Source: Agrilactobacillus composti DSM 18527 = JCM 14202 (GTDB taxonomy: Bacteria > Bacillota > Bacilli > Lactobacillales > Lactobacillaceae). From it: a DNA stretch of 64,000 nt. The notes below the pieces were generated by a model. That model made no database searches and was not told the DNA's origin. It saw only the letters and a list, made by a program, of their open reading frames with translations. Positions 41,321 through 50,594 of the stretch are shown in pieces. Made by a program: the position numbers and the translations under genes. The stretch covers positions 1-64,000 of the forward strand of contig NZ_AZGA01000077.1 of the NCBI RefSeq assembly GCF_001436375.1. Direction: 5' to 3'. How positions within the stretch are numbered: the first letter of the stretch is position 1; every line of letters starts with the position of its first letter.

Positions 41321-41349
41321 TTGGGTGAACGACGGCAGACACGTATAAT
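41321..41349 (+). promoter_or_regulatory. mscL promoter
   Basis: TTGGGT (41321-41326), 17-base spacer and perfect TATAAT (41344-41349). Confidence 0.7.
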
Positions 41350-41400
41350 AAAGTTAGGCCTTAGCGTTATTTGGGATAACTTATTGAGGAGGGAAAACAG

Positions 41401-41796
41401 ATGCTCAAAGAATTCAAAGCCTTTATTTTGCGGGGGAACGTGGTTGATTTAGCAGTAGCGGTTATTATTGGGGCTGCGTTTAATCAAATCGTCTCTTCCT
41501 TGACTAAAAACCTGATCAACCCCTTATTGGGTCTGTTCGTGGGTAAAATCAATTTTTCATACTTAGTCTTTAGTATCGGGCCGGCCAAGTTTAAAGTGGG
41601 GAACTTCATCAACGATATCATTAACTTTCTGATCATAGCCTTTGTCATTTTCTTATTGGTCAAGGGCTTGAACAAGCTCAACAGCTTAGCCGCTAAACCA
41701 GAAACCGAAGCTGAAGCCAAACCAGAACCTACGCCTGAAGAAAGCTACTTAAAAGAAATTCGGGACTTATTAAAGGCCCAGCAAAAACAAGATTGA
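41401..41796 (+). CDS. mscL: Large-conductance mechanosensitive channel MscL
   Basis: Membrane tension valve releasing solutes on osmotic downshock. 131 residues: N-terminal amphipathic start [28 protein letters not shown] with TM1, a short loop [12 protein letters not shown]2 (about 71-92) and a cytoplasmic helical bundle with Glu/Lys repeats. AGGAGGG precedes the ATG. Monocistronic between its promoter and a bidirectional terminator. Confidence 0.97.
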   Translation: MLKEFKAFILRGNVVDLAVAVIIGAAFNQIVSSLTKNLINPLLGLFVGKINFSYLVFSIGPAKFKVGNFINDIINFLIIAFVIFLLVKGLNKLNSLAAKPETEAEAKPEPTPEESYLKEIRDLLKAQQKQD

Positions 41797-41804
41797 TGTT
41801 AAAA

Positions 41805-41854
41805 CAAAGCGGTGCTATCCGACAGGTAAATGTCAGAGAGCACCGCTATTTTTA
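41805..41854. terminator. Bidirectional terminator between mscL and the DUF956 gene
   Basis: Stem AGCGGTGCT / AGCACCGCT (41808-41816 with 41839-41847), inner GACA/TGTC, and A and T tails on either side. Confidence 0.9.
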
Positions 41855-42247
41855 TGATTTCTTCGATTTGTTCTTATTTCTTCTTCGGGGTTGGGTGATG
41901 GCGCGCTTGATCACATCGAAAAAGCTCAAGGAGCGGACAATATGATCGGCGGGAATATGTTTTCTAATTTCCCGCAATACGCGTTTGGGATCCTTAGACG
42001 CAAAGGTATAAGTGCCATTGCGTTTGGTTTGAATGGCATACCTGGGGATCCATTTACCCTTTAAAATAATCGAGACAATCACATAATTCATTTCGTTCCA
42101 GGGAATTTGGACAAAGCGGGAGGCATCCCGGTCATTGAAAAACTCAAACCCCTTGTCCCCAATCATGATTTTCCCATAATCGGGCAAACCTAGATAGGCA
42201 GTGGCATTCACCACTAAATCGGCCTTGGTGTTAATTGACTGGACCAT
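41852..42247 (-). CDS. manO: DUF956 family protein (ManO-like)
   Basis: Soluble protein of 131 residues starting MVQSINTKADLVVNATAYLGLPDYG, with IMIGDKGFEFFNDRDASRFVQIPW and a Lys/Arg-rich end RRRNKNKSKK. It matches the DUF956 proteins encoded at the end of mannose-class PTS operons of lactic acid bacteria; some are called ManO. A pleckstrin-homology-like fold and a regulatory role have been suggested; function is not established. It lies past the terminator of the PTS operon, with its own TATAAT about 42 bases before the start, so it can be expressed separately or by readthrough. Confidence 0.88.
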   Translation of the reverse strand: MVQSINTKADLVVNATAYLGLPDYGKIMIGDKGFEFFNDRDASRFVQIPWNEMNYVIVSIILKGKWIPRYAIQTKRNGTYTFASKDPKRVLREIRKHIPADHIVRSLSFFDVIKRAITQPRRRNKNKSKKS

Positions 42248-42334
42248 TGTTTGTGTGCCCCCATCCTTTTTGTAATACCCTTATTATACGGCTTTTCAGG
42301 CCTTGAATAAAGGTCATGAAAATCATTTTGTTTT

Positions 42335-42364
42335 AAAAAAGCCTAGGCGTTCGCCTAGGCTTTA
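42335..42364 (-). terminator. Mannose PTS operon terminator
   Basis: Perfect stem AAGCCTAGGCG / CGCCTAGGCTT with loop TT and a T run on minus. It lies between the IID gene and the DUF956 gene. Confidence 0.9.
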
Positions 42365-42374
42365 AAATCAGTTG

Positions 42375-43286
42375 TTACATTAAGCCGATGACGTGGAATA
42401 CAACACCGACAACGAATAACCCTAAAATAATAACGATTGGTGATACTTTACGTTTCAAGAGCCACATACAGAAGAATGTCAGCAATAGGCCAGCTAAACC
42501 TGGAATCAATAGATCCAAGTTATCTTGTAATGTGGTGACCTTGTCAGCTGTCAAATAACGACCAGCCGCTTGTTGAATCAAGGCCTCTTTGACCCCCGCA
42601 AAGCCCTTTGGCAATTTGGCCCAGTCGATAAAGGCCCCCTTGTCTAGCTTAACGGTGGAGACAACCGGTGTGAACTTCACTGCGACCCACCGGTTGACCA
42701 AGGATCCCAGGATGAACATACCTAATATGGATGCGCCCTTGGTGATATCTTGTAATAAGCCCCCGGATAAATCTTCGGTGATTTTAGAACCGGCTTGATA
42801 GCCAAATTCCTGCGTATACCACATGAAGGCCATCCGAATGATGTTCCATAAAACGAAGTACAAAATTGGGCCTAAGATGTTACCACTCATGGCAATAGAT
42901 GCTGCCAAGGCCCCAATGATAGGTTTGATAGTGAACCAGAATACTGGATCCCCAATACCGGCCAAAGGACCCATCATCCCGACCTTAACCCCTTGAATTG
43001 CAACGTCATCGATTGGTGCGCCATTTGCTCTTTCTTCTTCAAGGGCTAAAGTTACACCTAGGATAGGTGAAGCCAAGTAAGGATGGGTGTTAAAGAATTC
43101 CAAGTGCCGCGTTAAGGCAGCTGAGCGGTCTTCTTTAGTTTTGTATAACTTCTTGATGGCTGGGATCATGCTATAACACCAACCACCATTTTGCATACGT
43201 TCGTAGTTCCATGAACCTTGGATAAAGGTTGAACGCCACCATACATGGAGACGATCACGCTTTGATAATTTAATTTCGTTTGCCAT
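42375..43286 (-). CDS. manN: PTS mannose-class transporter, IID subunit
   Basis: Membrane subunit of the mannose/glucose phosphotransferase permease, 303 residues. Family marks: the N-terminal FIQGSWNYERMQNGGWCYSMIPA, LEEERANGAPID and GPLAGIGDPVFWFT, then C-terminal helices. It pairs with IIC to form the sugar channel. The RBS is AAAGGAGG before ATG. Third gene of the IIAB-IIC-IID operon, 17 bases after IIC. This complex is also the class II bacteriocin receptor in many Gram-positives (family knowledge). Confidence 0.96.
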   Translation of the reverse strand: MANEIKLSKRDRLHVWWRSTFIQGSWNYERMQNGGWCYSMIPAIKKLYKTKEDRSAALTRHLEFFNTHPYLASPILGVTLALEEERANGAPIDDVAIQGVKVGMMGPLAGIGDPVFWFTIKPIIGALAASIAMSGNILGPILYFVLWNIIRMAFMWYTQEFGYQAGSKITEDLSGGLLQDITKGASILGMFILGSLVNRWVAVKFTPVVSTVKLDKGAFIDWAKLPKGFAGVKEALIQQAAGRYLTADKVTTLQDNLDLLIPGLAGLLLTFFCMWLLKRKVSPIVIILGLFVVGVVFHVIGLM

Positions 43287-43303
43287 CTTTATTCGCCTCC
43301 TTT

Positions 43304-44119
43304 TTAATAATCATCTATGATGTCGCCAACTGGATCACCAGTGTTAGTTGTACTACCACCTTCACCGTCGCTGGAGCCACCAGATTTAGACAAGGCCAAG
43401 TAAATTAATGCAAGGGCCAAACCAATGGCACCTAACCCGATCAAAGTAATTTCTTTGACAGTAGCTAGGACAAAACCAATGGCGAAGAATGGCCAAACTT
43501 CTCGCGTAGCCATCATGTTGATAACCATGGCGTACCCAACGGCTACAACCATGCCCCCACCAACGGCTAACCCATCAGTCAACCAAGTCGGCATAGCAGT
43601 CAACATACCTCTTACAGAGCCAGCACCGATGATTAAGATCATGGCAGCTGGAATGGCGATCCGTAATCCTTGCATCCCGATAGCTAACATTTGCCAGAGA
43701 TCAATTTTACCAAAGTTACCTTCTTTAGCTGCCGCGTCCATCAAATGGACAAAGGCAGTGGCGATTGTCCGAGCCAAGATAGTCAATAACAAGCCGGCAA
43801 CGGCCAGGGGAACGGCGATGGCGATGGCGCTGGTAACGCCAGCCTTGCCTTGGCCCCCAAGAACCAAAATAATTGCAGATGCCACTGATGCTAAGGCCGC
43901 ATCAGGCGCAACAGCGGCGCCAATGTTTGCCCAACCTAAGGCGATCATTTGTAAAGTCCCACCTAAGATGACGCAGGGTACTAAATTCCCGGTTACTAAG
44001 CCGATTAAGGTACACGCAATAACTGGTTGGTGGAAATGGAATTCATCCAAAATACCTTCCATACCAGCGAGGAATGCAACCAAAACGACTAATATCATTT
44101 GAATAATATTTAAATTCAT
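43304..44119 (-). CDS. manM: PTS mannose-class transporter, IIC subunit
   Basis: Multi-spanning permease subunit, 271 residues, starting MNLNIIQMILVVLVAFLAGMEGILDEFHFHQPVIAC. It has the family segments TLQMIALGWANIGAAVAPD and GNLVPCVILGG. The C-terminal tail (SKSGGSSDGEGGSTTNTGDPVGD) is a flexible Gly/Ser region. Works with IID to carry mannose, glucose or related sugars across the membrane. GGAGGA site before the ATG; 36 bases from IIAB. Confidence 0.96.
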   Translation of the reverse strand: MNLNIIQMILVVLVAFLAGMEGILDEFHFHQPVIACTLIGLVTGNLVPCVILGGTLQMIALGWANIGAAVAPDAALASVASAIILVLGGQGKAGVTSAIAIAVPLAVAGLLLTILARTIATAFVHLMDAAAKEGNFGKIDLWQMLAIGMQGLRIAIPAAMILIIGAGSVRGMLTAMPTWLTDGLAVGGGMVVAVGYAMVINMMATREVWPFFAIGFVLATVKEITLIGLGAIGLALALIYLALSKSGGSSDGEGGSTTNTGDPVGDIIDDY

Positions 44120-44155
44120 GATTATTAATCCTCCATTTTCTCCCGATAATCAAGA

Positions 44156-45142
44156 TTATCCTTGTTTGTTCAACTCATCTTGTGCCTTCTTCAAAATTTC
44201 ATCCATGTTGCCATGGGCATCGGTTGGCACTTTACGAACGTCAAAGGTAACGCCTTTTGCTTTTAATTTCGCAAAAGTATCGATGTCATTTTGGTCAAAG
44301 GCCAAAACCTTGTTTGGTTGAACCTTACCAGTTGAATGGGCCATAGAACCAATGTTGAGTTCCTTCAATGGCACGCCACCCTCAATGGCCCGTAAGGCAT
44401 CTTGAGGGGTTTCGAATAAGAGCAATGCTTTTTGGCCACCCATGTGCTGGTCGTCTTTGGCGATTTTGATCATTTGATCAATCGGTACGACGTGGGCTTT
44501 AACACCTGGAGGGGCGGCCTGTGTGATCAATTTCTTACGCAACTCATCTTTGGCAACATTGTCTGAAACAACAATGATCCGAGTTGGTTGTGTTGATTTG
44601 GTCCAAGCTGTCGCAACTTGGCCATGAAGCAAACGTGAGTCTACCCGGGCTAAGACATAAGACATCTTCCCAGGTTGGCCCCCAGTCAAAGCACTTGGTG
44701 CTGCAGCTGCAGCAGCTGGTTGCGCTGCTCCGGCTGCTGGTTCTAGAGATTCTGGTTTGATTTTGACCCCATCTCGACCAGCCTCAACGATATGCGCCGC
44801 AATTTCTTGCGCGGAGTTCATTGTCAAACGAGACCCATATGCTTCAATCAGCATTGGTAAATTCAGTCCCGTTACAATGGCCCATTTGTCTTGATGTGCT
44901 TCAAACAGGCCATTGGATTGGTTAAATGGTGAGCCACCCCAAAGATCGATTAAAAATAGAACTTCGTCTTCAGGATCAAACTTAGCGATGGCAGCTTCCA
45001 GATGAGCTTTTAAAGCATCCGGGCCTTCATTTGGCATAAAAGTTACGGTTTCAACTTTTTCTTGTTCGCCAAAAATCATTTCCCCAGATTGCTTAATGCC
45101 CTCTGCAAACTTGCCGTGACTAGCAAGAATGATTCCAACCAT
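44156..45142 (-). CDS. manL: PTS mannose-class IIAB protein
   Basis: Cytoplasmic phosphotransfer protein, 328 residues. IIA domain (1-130) with phosphorylated H9 in [10 protein letters not shown], an Ala/Pro linker (about 135-158: [19 protein letters not shown]), then IIB domain (160-328) with phosphorylated H173 in [11 protein letters not shown]. It takes phosphate from HPr and gives it to the sugar during uptake by IIC-IID. Strong RBS TAGGAGGCG. It heads the operon. The promoter has a perfect -10 but a poor -35, suggesting regulation. Confidence 0.97.
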   Translation of the reverse strand: MVGIILASHGKFAEGIKQSGEMIFGEQEKVETVTFMPNEGPDALKAHLEAAIAKFDPEDEVLFLIDLWGGSPFNQSNGLFEAHQDKWAIVTGLNLPMLIEAYGSRLTMNSAQEIAAHIVEAGRDGVKIKPESLEPAAGAAQPAAAAAAPSALTGGQPGKMSYVLARVDSRLLHGQVATAWTKSTQPTRIIVVSDNVAKDELRKKLITQAAPPGVKAHVVPIDQMIKIAKDDQHMGGQKALLLFETPQDALRAIEGGVPLKELNIGSMAHSTGKVQPNKVLAFDQNDIDTFAKLKAKGVTFDVRKVPTDAHGNMDEILKKAQDELNKQG

Positions 45143-45170
45143 TTGGATCGCCTCCTAAAAATAAAATAAG

Positions 45171-45176
45171 ATTATA
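45171..45176 (-). promoter_or_regulatory. manLMN promoter -10 box
   Basis: Perfect TATAAT on minus about 29 bases from the start codon; the hexamer 17 bases upstream (ACACTT) is a poor -35. There is no TGGCA-N7-TGC match for a sigma-54 promoter, although many lactobacilli use one here. Confidence 0.6.
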
Positions 45177-45606
45177 GTGAATTCCCCAACGATAAGTGTT
45201 GTGACGCCAGTAATTAAAGCAAGTAATAATTGCGAGGCACTGAAATATAGATTTAAGGATATCACCATATTGATTATTACTCATAAACCCCTTTCATTGC
45301 AAGTATTTTACATTGTGAAATTAATATTTTCATCGTAGGGTATGTACCAATTGGATTTTCATGAATATTTTCATAAATTATGAGTCTAAAATGCGTTGAT
45401 ACACAGAAAAACAACTGTTATATATTTGAAAATAGAAATTTTGATTGCTTTCGTCTGACTTACGTTTGGAATTCAAATGCGGCTTGTGACCCCCTACACC
45501 AGCTGTCAGCAAGCCATATTGCCTCTGCTTTTGCTTGGTTTTCCTCATCGAAACTGGCATGTATTATCTAGAGTATATTTTAAGATTACTCTAGTTATTT
45601 ATTTAA
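45177..45606. other. Long spacer between the mannose PTS operon and prs
   Basis: About 430 bases without a supported gene. It contains three copies of ATTTTCAT (plus strand) at 45326-45333, 45355-45362 and 45367-45374, two of them as the longer AATATTTTCAT, at 150-205 bases upstream of the manL start. These could be regulator sites. Three short overlapping ORFs of 60-63 codons at 45378-45659 lack ribosome sites and I do not accept them. Confidence 0.4.
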
Positions 45607-45643
45607 ATAAAAAAATACAATCCACACAAGCACTGGATTGTAT
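45607..45643 (-). terminator. prs terminator
   Basis: Perfect stem ATACAATCCA (45615-45624) with TGGATTGTAT (45634-45643) and a run of T on minus. Confidence 0.92.
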
Positions 45644-45689
45644 AATAGCTATTATTTAATTTTTGAAATACTCAATGTAAAAGTATCTT

Positions 45690-46673
45690 TTAGTTACGTT
45701 TACTCTTGAATCTAGTTTGGAACAGTGGGCTAACTGGTTCATTTCGGTAAACATGCTGAATCGCCGTGGCCATTAATTCACCCACAGAAATTTGGACCAT
45801 TTTTTCAATTATTTTATCTTCAGGGAGCTGAATCGTATCGGTAACGATCAATTTTGAGATAGCTGAGTCAGTGATCCGTTTGATCGCTGGGCCAGATAAA
45901 ATAGGATGGGTACAGCTGGCATAAACTTCAGTTGCCCCAGCATCTTTTAAGGCTTGGGCAGCCAAGGTGATCGTGCCAGCGGTATCGATCATGTCATCGA
46001 TGATGATACAGCGTTTGCCATCCACATGGCCGATGATATTCATGATTTCAGCCACATTGGCCTTGGGCCGACGTTTGTCAATGATTGCCAAGGGCGTCTT
46101 CAAAAACTTGGCCAACTGCCGGGCCCGAGTGACCCCACCGTGATCTGGAGAAACCACCACAGCGTCTTTTTCCAGATTATTTTTCAAGAAATAATCCGCA
46201 ATTAATGGGGCGCCCATTAAATGATCCACGGGAATATCAAAGAAACCTTGGATTTGAGGTGCGTGTAAATCAATGGTCAATACCCGGTCAGCCCCGGCTC
46301 TTTGCATCATATTCGCTACTAATTTAGCCGTGATGGGTTCTCTTGGCTTAGATTTACGGTCTTGACGGGCATAGCCATAATAAGGAATGACCAGATTAAC
46401 CGTATGAGCTGAAGCACGCCGCAAAGCATCGATCATGATCAATAATTCCATGAGATTATCATTAACGGGTTGAGACGTGGATTGAATCAAGTAGACATCA
46501 CAGCCCCGAATACTTTCATCGATGTTGATTTGAATTTCCCCATCGCTAAAGCGGTTGACTGAGGATTTCCCCAAAGGGACCCCAACGGCTTCGGCAATTC
46601 TTTGTGCTAAGGGATGATTTGAGTTTAATGCAAAAAGCTTCAGTTCATGTGGGTTGATTTGTTCAGTTGTCAT
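45690..46673 (-). CDS. prs: Ribose-phosphate pyrophosphokinase
   Basis: Makes PRPP from ribose 5-phosphate and ATP for purine, pyrimidine, His and Trp synthesis. Marks: [32 protein letters not shown], the PRPP loop [14 protein letters not shown], and [13 protein letters not shown] start at ATG 46673 ([13 protein letters not shown]), five bases after TGGAGG. About 327 residues. It lies 23 bases after glmU on the same strand, the conserved glmU-prs pair. Confidence 0.97.
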   Translation of the reverse strand: MTTEQINPHELKLFALNSNHPLAQRIAEAVGVPLGKSSVNRFSDGEIQINIDESIRGCDVYLIQSTSQPVNDNLMELLIMIDALRRASAHTVNLVIPYYGYARQDRKSKPREPITAKLVANMMQRAGADRVLTIDLHAPQIQGFFDIPVDHLMGAPLIADYFLKNNLEKDAVVVSPDHGGVTRARQLAKFLKTPLAIIDKRRPKANVAEIMNIIGHVDGKRCIIIDDMIDTAGTITLAAQALKDAGATEVYASCTHPILSGPAIKRITDSAISKLIVTDTIQLPEDKIIEKMVQISVGELMATAIQHVYRNEPVSPLFQTRFKSKRN

Positions 46674-46696
46674 ATTAGCCTCCATTGATTTATGCC

Positions 46697-48085
46697 CTAT
46701 TCCCAATCTTTATCTTTTGCCAAAGGTAATTTTTGCCAATAATCTAGCTTGTTGGTCTGACGTGCTCTGGCAATCGCCATGGCGTGCTGGGGCACATCAC
46801 TGGTGACCGTTGAACCTGCCGCAATAAACGAATGATCGGCAATGTTCACTGGTGCGATAACGTTTGAATTGCTACCCAAGAATACATGGTCCCCCACGGT
46901 GGTATGGAATTTTTTAACCCCATCATAATTGACGAAGACTACCCCGCAGCCCACATTAATGTCACTGCCCAAGGTCGCATCCCCCACATAAGTTAAATGC
47001 CCCACTTTGGTTCTAGGGCCAATGGTGGCTTTTTTGATTTCACAGAAGTTCCCAATGTGCACCGCTTCACCAATGTCTGATTGCGGCCGCAAATGACTGT
47101 TAGGCCCAATGTTGCTGCCTTTGTGCATGATAGAATCCTCAATGGTGGAACTAGTAACCACCACATTGTCTTCAATGGTCGAATTGATGATTTTAGAATG
47201 CGCGCCAATCACACAACCAGAGCCGATTTTGGTATGGCCTTGCAGCAAGACCCCTGGTTCAACGACAGTATCATTGTCGATTTGCACATCAGTATCAATA
47301 TAAGTTGCTGCCGGATCGATAATGGTCACGCCATCTCTCATGTGGTTTTCATTGATGCGTCGTTGCATAACCGCGGTAGCTTTTGATAAGGCTAAGCGAT
47401 CATTGACCCCCATGGATTCTTCAAAATCCGGGATATTATAAGCTGCGATCACACCGCCGCTTTGCCGGATAATTTGAATCACGTCCGTTAAATAATATTC
47501 ATGTTGGGCATTATCATTGGTAACGTGATGTAGCGCTTCAAACAAGGTCTTATTGTCAAAACAATAGACGCCCGTATTGATTTCTTGAATAGCAACTTCT
47601 TCAGAATTCGCGTCTTTTTGTTCCACGATCCGTTCCACATTGCCCAAACTATTGCGGACAATCCGGCCGTAGCCGGTGGGGTCAGGCGCTGTGGCCGTCA
47701 AAATCGTGGCCTGCGCTTTTTTTTCAGCGTGAAATTTAAATAGCCGGTCAAAGGTTGCCGCCTGTAATAAAGGGGTATCGCCGTTGACGATCAAAGTCAT
47801 GCCGTCTTTAGCCCCTAAAATAGGTTCTGCCTGTAAAACGGCATGGCCCGTGCCTAGTTGTTTATCTTGTAAGACGTATTGCGTCCGTTGACCTAAAACT
47901 TCTTCCACTTTTTGGGCCCCGTGACCTACAACTGTCACAACTTGCGCTGGATCGATCTGAGAAACCTGTGTTAAAACGTGATCAACCATTGGCTTGCCGC
48001 AAACCGGGTGCAGTACTTTATAAAGCTTAGACTTCATCCGTGTCCCTTGCCCAGCCGCCAAAATGATTGTGTATCTATCAGACAT
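46697..48085 (-). CDS. glmU: Bifunctional GlcN-1-P acetyltransferase / UDP-GlcNAc pyrophosphorylase
   Basis: Makes UDP-GlcNAc for peptidoglycan and teichoic acids. The uridyltransferase domain starts [23 protein letters not shown]; the left-handed beta-helix acetyltransferase domain follows from about residue 255 with hexapeptide repeats (for example [13 protein letters not shown], catalytic His region [11 protein letters not shown]). I use ATG 48085 (MSDRYTI), 9 bases after AAAGGGAG. About 462 residues. Its product feeds MurA2. Confidence 0.97.
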   Translation of the reverse strand: MSDRYTIILAAGQGTRMKSKLYKVLHPVCGKPMVDHVLTQVSQIDPAQVVTVVGHGAQKVEEVLGQRTQYVLQDKQLGTGHAVLQAEPILGAKDGMTLIVNGDTPLLQAATFDRLFKFHAEKKAQATILTATAPDPTGYGRIVRNSLGNVERIVEQKDANSEEVAIQEINTGVYCFDNKTLFEALHHVTNDNAQHEYYLTDVIQIIRQSGGVIAAYNIPDFEESMGVNDRLALSKATAVMQRRINENHMRDGVTIIDPAATYIDTDVQIDNDTVVEPGVLLQGHTKIGSGCVIGAHSKIINSTIEDNVVVTSSTIEDSIMHKGSNIGPNSHLRPQSDIGEAVHIGNFCEIKKATIGPRTKVGHLTYVGDATLGSDINVGCGVVFVNYDGVKKFHTTVGDHVFLGSNSNVIAPVNIADHSFIAAGSTVTSDVPQHAMAIARARQTNKLDYWQKLPLAKDKDWE

Positions 48086-48248
48086 CGCTGTTTTCTCCCT
48101 TTCGTCTTTCAAAAAAATATATGCTGCAATGTGTGCTTAAAAGTAAACATCCTCAATTATTTTACCTTAATCTGGCCTGTATCTCAATCACGCTTGCCAC
48201 CTATTTTAGCGCAGCCAAATCGCGTGGCACTTAAAGTTTGCTTTAGCC

Positions 48249-49112
48249 CTATTCTTGCACACCACTTTGGTTAGGCGTAAGGGCAATAAACTTGGTCTGG
48301 GCAAAATAATTGCCTGGAATGGCATGGATGTGCTTATTTTCCGTATCCACATTTTCTACTTGAATCAGTGAGGTGTATTCGGGAATATTGCGGCTGCCTT
48401 CAAAATTACTTTCTCCAAAAACGGCAATACCGGCTAGATCAGCATCAAATTCCTTGACCATGCTCACCATCCCATTGATGGTGCCCCCGCCCTTCATGAA
48501 ATCATCCACCACTAAAACCTGCGCGCCGGGCTTTAAGGTACGCTTGGATAATTCCATCTTTTCGATGCGATTGGACGAACCGGACACATAGTTCACACTG
48601 ACCGTGGAGCCTTCGGTGATCTTAGAATCCCGCCGAACGATCACAAAGGGTTTATTCAAATAATAAGCGACACTTTGGGCAATCGGAATGCCTTTGGTGG
48701 CAATGGTCATCACCACGTCTACCGGTTTTTTAGCATATTGGGCCGCAATTAATTTACCCACTTGTCTTAAGACATTGGGTTCTCCTAAAAGGTCAGACAA
48801 ATAAACATAACCCCCAGGTAAAAGGCGGTCGGATTCAGAGATGCGTTGACTCATCTCATTTAATACGGATTTGGCGTCATCTTCAGTGACAGTTGGGATG
48901 TAACGGACACCACCTGCAGCGCCGGGCACGGTTTCTAAAATACCAGTGCCTTGTCTGGCGAACGTATTGCGGATGATGGTTAGATCTTCACTGATCGAAG
49001 ATTTGGCTGAGCTGAATTTCTCAGAAAAAAACGTCAATGGCACTAAGGTATGTGGTCGTTCCAGTAAATACCGGGTCATGTCGATCACACGATTACTTCT
49101 ACGAACTTTCAT
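48249..49112 (-). CDS. purR: Pur operon repressor PurR
   Basis: PRPP-responsive regulator of purine genes in Gram-positives. N-terminal winged helix (MKVRRSNRVIDMTRYLLERPH), then a type I phosphoribosyltransferase-like domain with the PRPP loop VLVVDDFMKGGGTING (about 203-218). 287 residues. ATG 49112 follows AAAGGAG; the in-frame extension to 49151 contains that site. It is placed between ispE and glmU, as in Bacillus. PurBox-like sites lie in its own promoter. Confidence 0.96.
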   Translation of the reverse strand: MKVRRSNRVIDMTRYLLERPHTLVPLTFFSEKFSSAKSSISEDLTIIRNTFARQGTGILETVPGAAGGVRYIPTVTEDDAKSVLNEMSQRISESDRLLPGGYVYLSDLLGEPNVLRQVGKLIAAQYAKKPVDVVMTIATKGIPIAQSVAYYLNKPFVIVRRDSKITEGSTVSVNYVSGSSNRIEKMELSKRTLKPGAQVLVVDDFMKGGGTINGMVSMVKEFDADLAGIAVFGESNFEGSRNIPEYTSLIQVENVDTENKHIHAIPGNYFAQTKFIALTPNQSGVQE

Positions 49113-49162
49113 AAATTCTCCTTTATCTCTTGAGCCTATAAAAAACAGCAATAACTGTTAAT

Positions 49163-49228
49163 ATTATACGTGTTCGTTCTCAGAAATCATAGCGTTTTTT
49201 CATTTTTTAATGGGATTGTTCGTATTTT
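49163..49228 (-). promoter_or_regulatory. purR promoter with two PurBox-like sites
   Basis: Minus-strand TATAAT at 49168-49163. CGAAC motifs on the minus strand: AGAACGAACA at 49180-49171 overlapping the spacer, and AAAATACGAACAATC at 49228-49214. They fit the A/T-CGAAC-A/T pattern of PurR operators but are in the same orientation, not an inverted pair. Autoregulation is likely if they are real. Confidence 0.45.
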
Positions 49229-49243
49229 AACCACATTCGCTCA

Positions 49244-50107
49244 TTATTCTGCCAAATAGTAAGGCTGACATAAATAAACTTCTTGGCAAAAGCCTCGCAT
49301 GCTGTTCAAAACATGCTTCGCGCGGCTTTCACTGGCACACAAGCCATAAACTGTGGGTCCACTGCCAGACATGGCTGCCCCATCGGCGCCAAACTGCAGC
49401 AACTTTTGTTTTAGCCGCAAAATCTCGGGGTATTGCCGGGCGGTAACGGCTTCTAACACATTGCCCATTCCCGCCACCACTTGGTCATAGTTATTTTGGG
49501 TCAACCCATTGATCACCAATTGATGGTCCGGGCGCGGTCCCAGATTCTCTAAGGTCACTTGGCGCATCAATTTTCTAGTAGACACCGGAAAATCGGGTTT
49601 GACCACCACCACGTAAAAAGTCAAGTTGTTAGCCACCGGGATCACTTCATTGCCTCTGCCCCGGACTTCGGCCACCTGGGACCAGATACAAAATGGCACA
49701 TCTTCGTCTAAGTCTAATGCTAGATCCACCAACGTTTGCTTGCTGAGTTGCAGATGCCAGAGCTGATTTAACCCCCGCAATACCGCTGCAGCATCACTAC
49801 TACCGCCCCCCAGACCCGCGGCCACGGGAATATGCTTTTCAATATCGATCTCAGCCCCTTTGGCCACTTGATATTTTTGTTGTAGCAGCCGGGCAGCTTG
49901 AAAGGCTAGGTTGCGCTTGCCTGCGGGTACATAGCTTTGGTTGGCGCTTACGATTATTTGCTGGTCGTCACGTACTTTGATACGCACATAGTCAAATAAA
50001 TTCAGTGTGGTGGAAACCATTTGCCACTGAAAGGCGCCGTCGGGATATTGACCAGTAATATCAACGGCTAGATTCAACTTCGCTGGTGCCATATATCCTG
50101 CTTCCAT
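49244..50107 (-). CDS. ispE: 4-diphosphocytidyl-2-C-methyl-D-erythritol kinase
   Basis: GHMP kinase of the non-mevalonate isoprenoid path. The ATP loop is PVAAGLGGGSSDAAAVLRGL (residues about 90-109), with conserved APAKLNLAVDITGQYPDG at the start and GPRPDHQL and SGSGPTVYG later. I start at ATG 50107 (MEAGYMAPAKLNL); an ATG five codons later is also possible. No other MEP gene is in the window; in many lactobacilli ispE persists beside purR and veg even where isoprenoids come from mevalonate, so its physiological role here is open. Confidence 0.92.
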   Translation of the reverse strand: MEAGYMAPAKLNLAVDITGQYPDGAFQWQMVSTTLNLFDYVRIKVRDDQQIIVSANQSYVPAGKRNLAFQAARLLQQKYQVAKGAEIDIEKHIPVAAGLGGGSSDAAAVLRGLNQLWHLQLSKQTLVDLALDLDEDVPFCIWSQVAEVRGRGNEVIPVANNLTFYVVVVKPDFPVSTRKLMRQVTLENLGPRPDHQLVINGLTQNNYDQVVAGMGNVLEAVTARQYPEILRLKQKLLQFGADGAAMSGSGPTVYGLCASESRAKHVLNSMRGFCQEVYLCQPYYLAE

Positions 50108-50195
50108 ATTCTTCACCAAATTTTTTATTATTGTTATTATTATACCGTATTCCCCCGAGTCAGGCACAGGGGCGGATTTGTTTGGCAAAAGACAC

Positions 50196-50234
50196 AAAAA
50201 AAGAGCTTTGAGTAAAAAAATACCCAAAACTCTA
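50196..50234 (-). terminator. veg terminator
   Basis: Interrupted stem AGAG(C)TTTG..GTA / TAC..CAAAACTCT around 50202-50233 with A tract upstream on plus. Confidence 0.7.
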
Positions 50235-50252
50235 ACTTAAATTCTAACTGGT

Positions 50253-50498
50253 TTAAGCTTCATCTTCATCAAAATCAATTTTAATTGATTGTGTTAGTAA
50301 ATCAGCGTAACTATATGAAACGCGTTCAAATGCGTTTTCCTCTTGATTTAAATCAACGACGAAAACGGCGGGATACGTTTCTTTTAAAATGCCCCGGCGA
50401 CGTGTAATTTTCTTACGACCTGCTTGTGCGACAACAGTCAGATTGTGTCCGACTTTCCCATCAAGATCGTGTTTGATACTTGCTAATGTAATTGGCAT
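50253..50498 (-). CDS. veg: Veg family protein
   Basis: Small SH3-like protein of 81 residues starting MPITLASIKHDLDGKVGHNLTV with the family core RRGILKETYPAVFVVDL. In Bacillus Veg promotes biofilm formation by affecting SinR; the mechanism in lactobacilli is unknown. GAGGGGTG site before ATG. Conserved between rsmA and ispE. Confidence 0.93.
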   Translation of the reverse strand: MPITLASIKHDLDGKVGHNLTVVAQAGRKKITRRRGILKETYPAVFVVDLNQEENAFERVSYSYADLLTQSIKIDFDEDEA

Positions 50499-50520
50499 GC
50501 ACTCACCCCTCGTGAGTTCT

Positions 50521-50526
50521 AGTATA
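50521..50526 (-). promoter_or_regulatory. veg promoter (extended -10)
   Basis: Minus-strand TGGTATACT; TATACT at 50526-50521 with the extended TG. The -35 is poor. A second extended -10 (TGGTAAAAT) lies about 35 bases upstream. Confidence 0.55.
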
Positions 50527-50594
50527 CCACAAAATTGGAAAACATGCTATTTTACCATACTATTAAGCTTTTTTCTAGAAAAAATTCCCAATTA

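Noticed and set aside
45143-45380. Sigma-54 (-24/-12) promoter for the mannose PTS operon
   Set aside because: No TGGCA-N7-TGC element found on the minus strand; a perfect TATAAT is present instead.
45378-45659. Three overlapping ORFs of 60-63 codons in the spacer between the mannose PTS operon and prs
   Set aside because: No ribosome binding site, mixed strands, and composition of non-coding AT-rich DNA; the region ends with the prs terminator.
50108-50227. N-terminal extension of ispE (about 40 codons)
   Set aside because: The extension covers the veg terminator and contains no homologous sequence; the kinase starts near MEAGYMAPAKLN.
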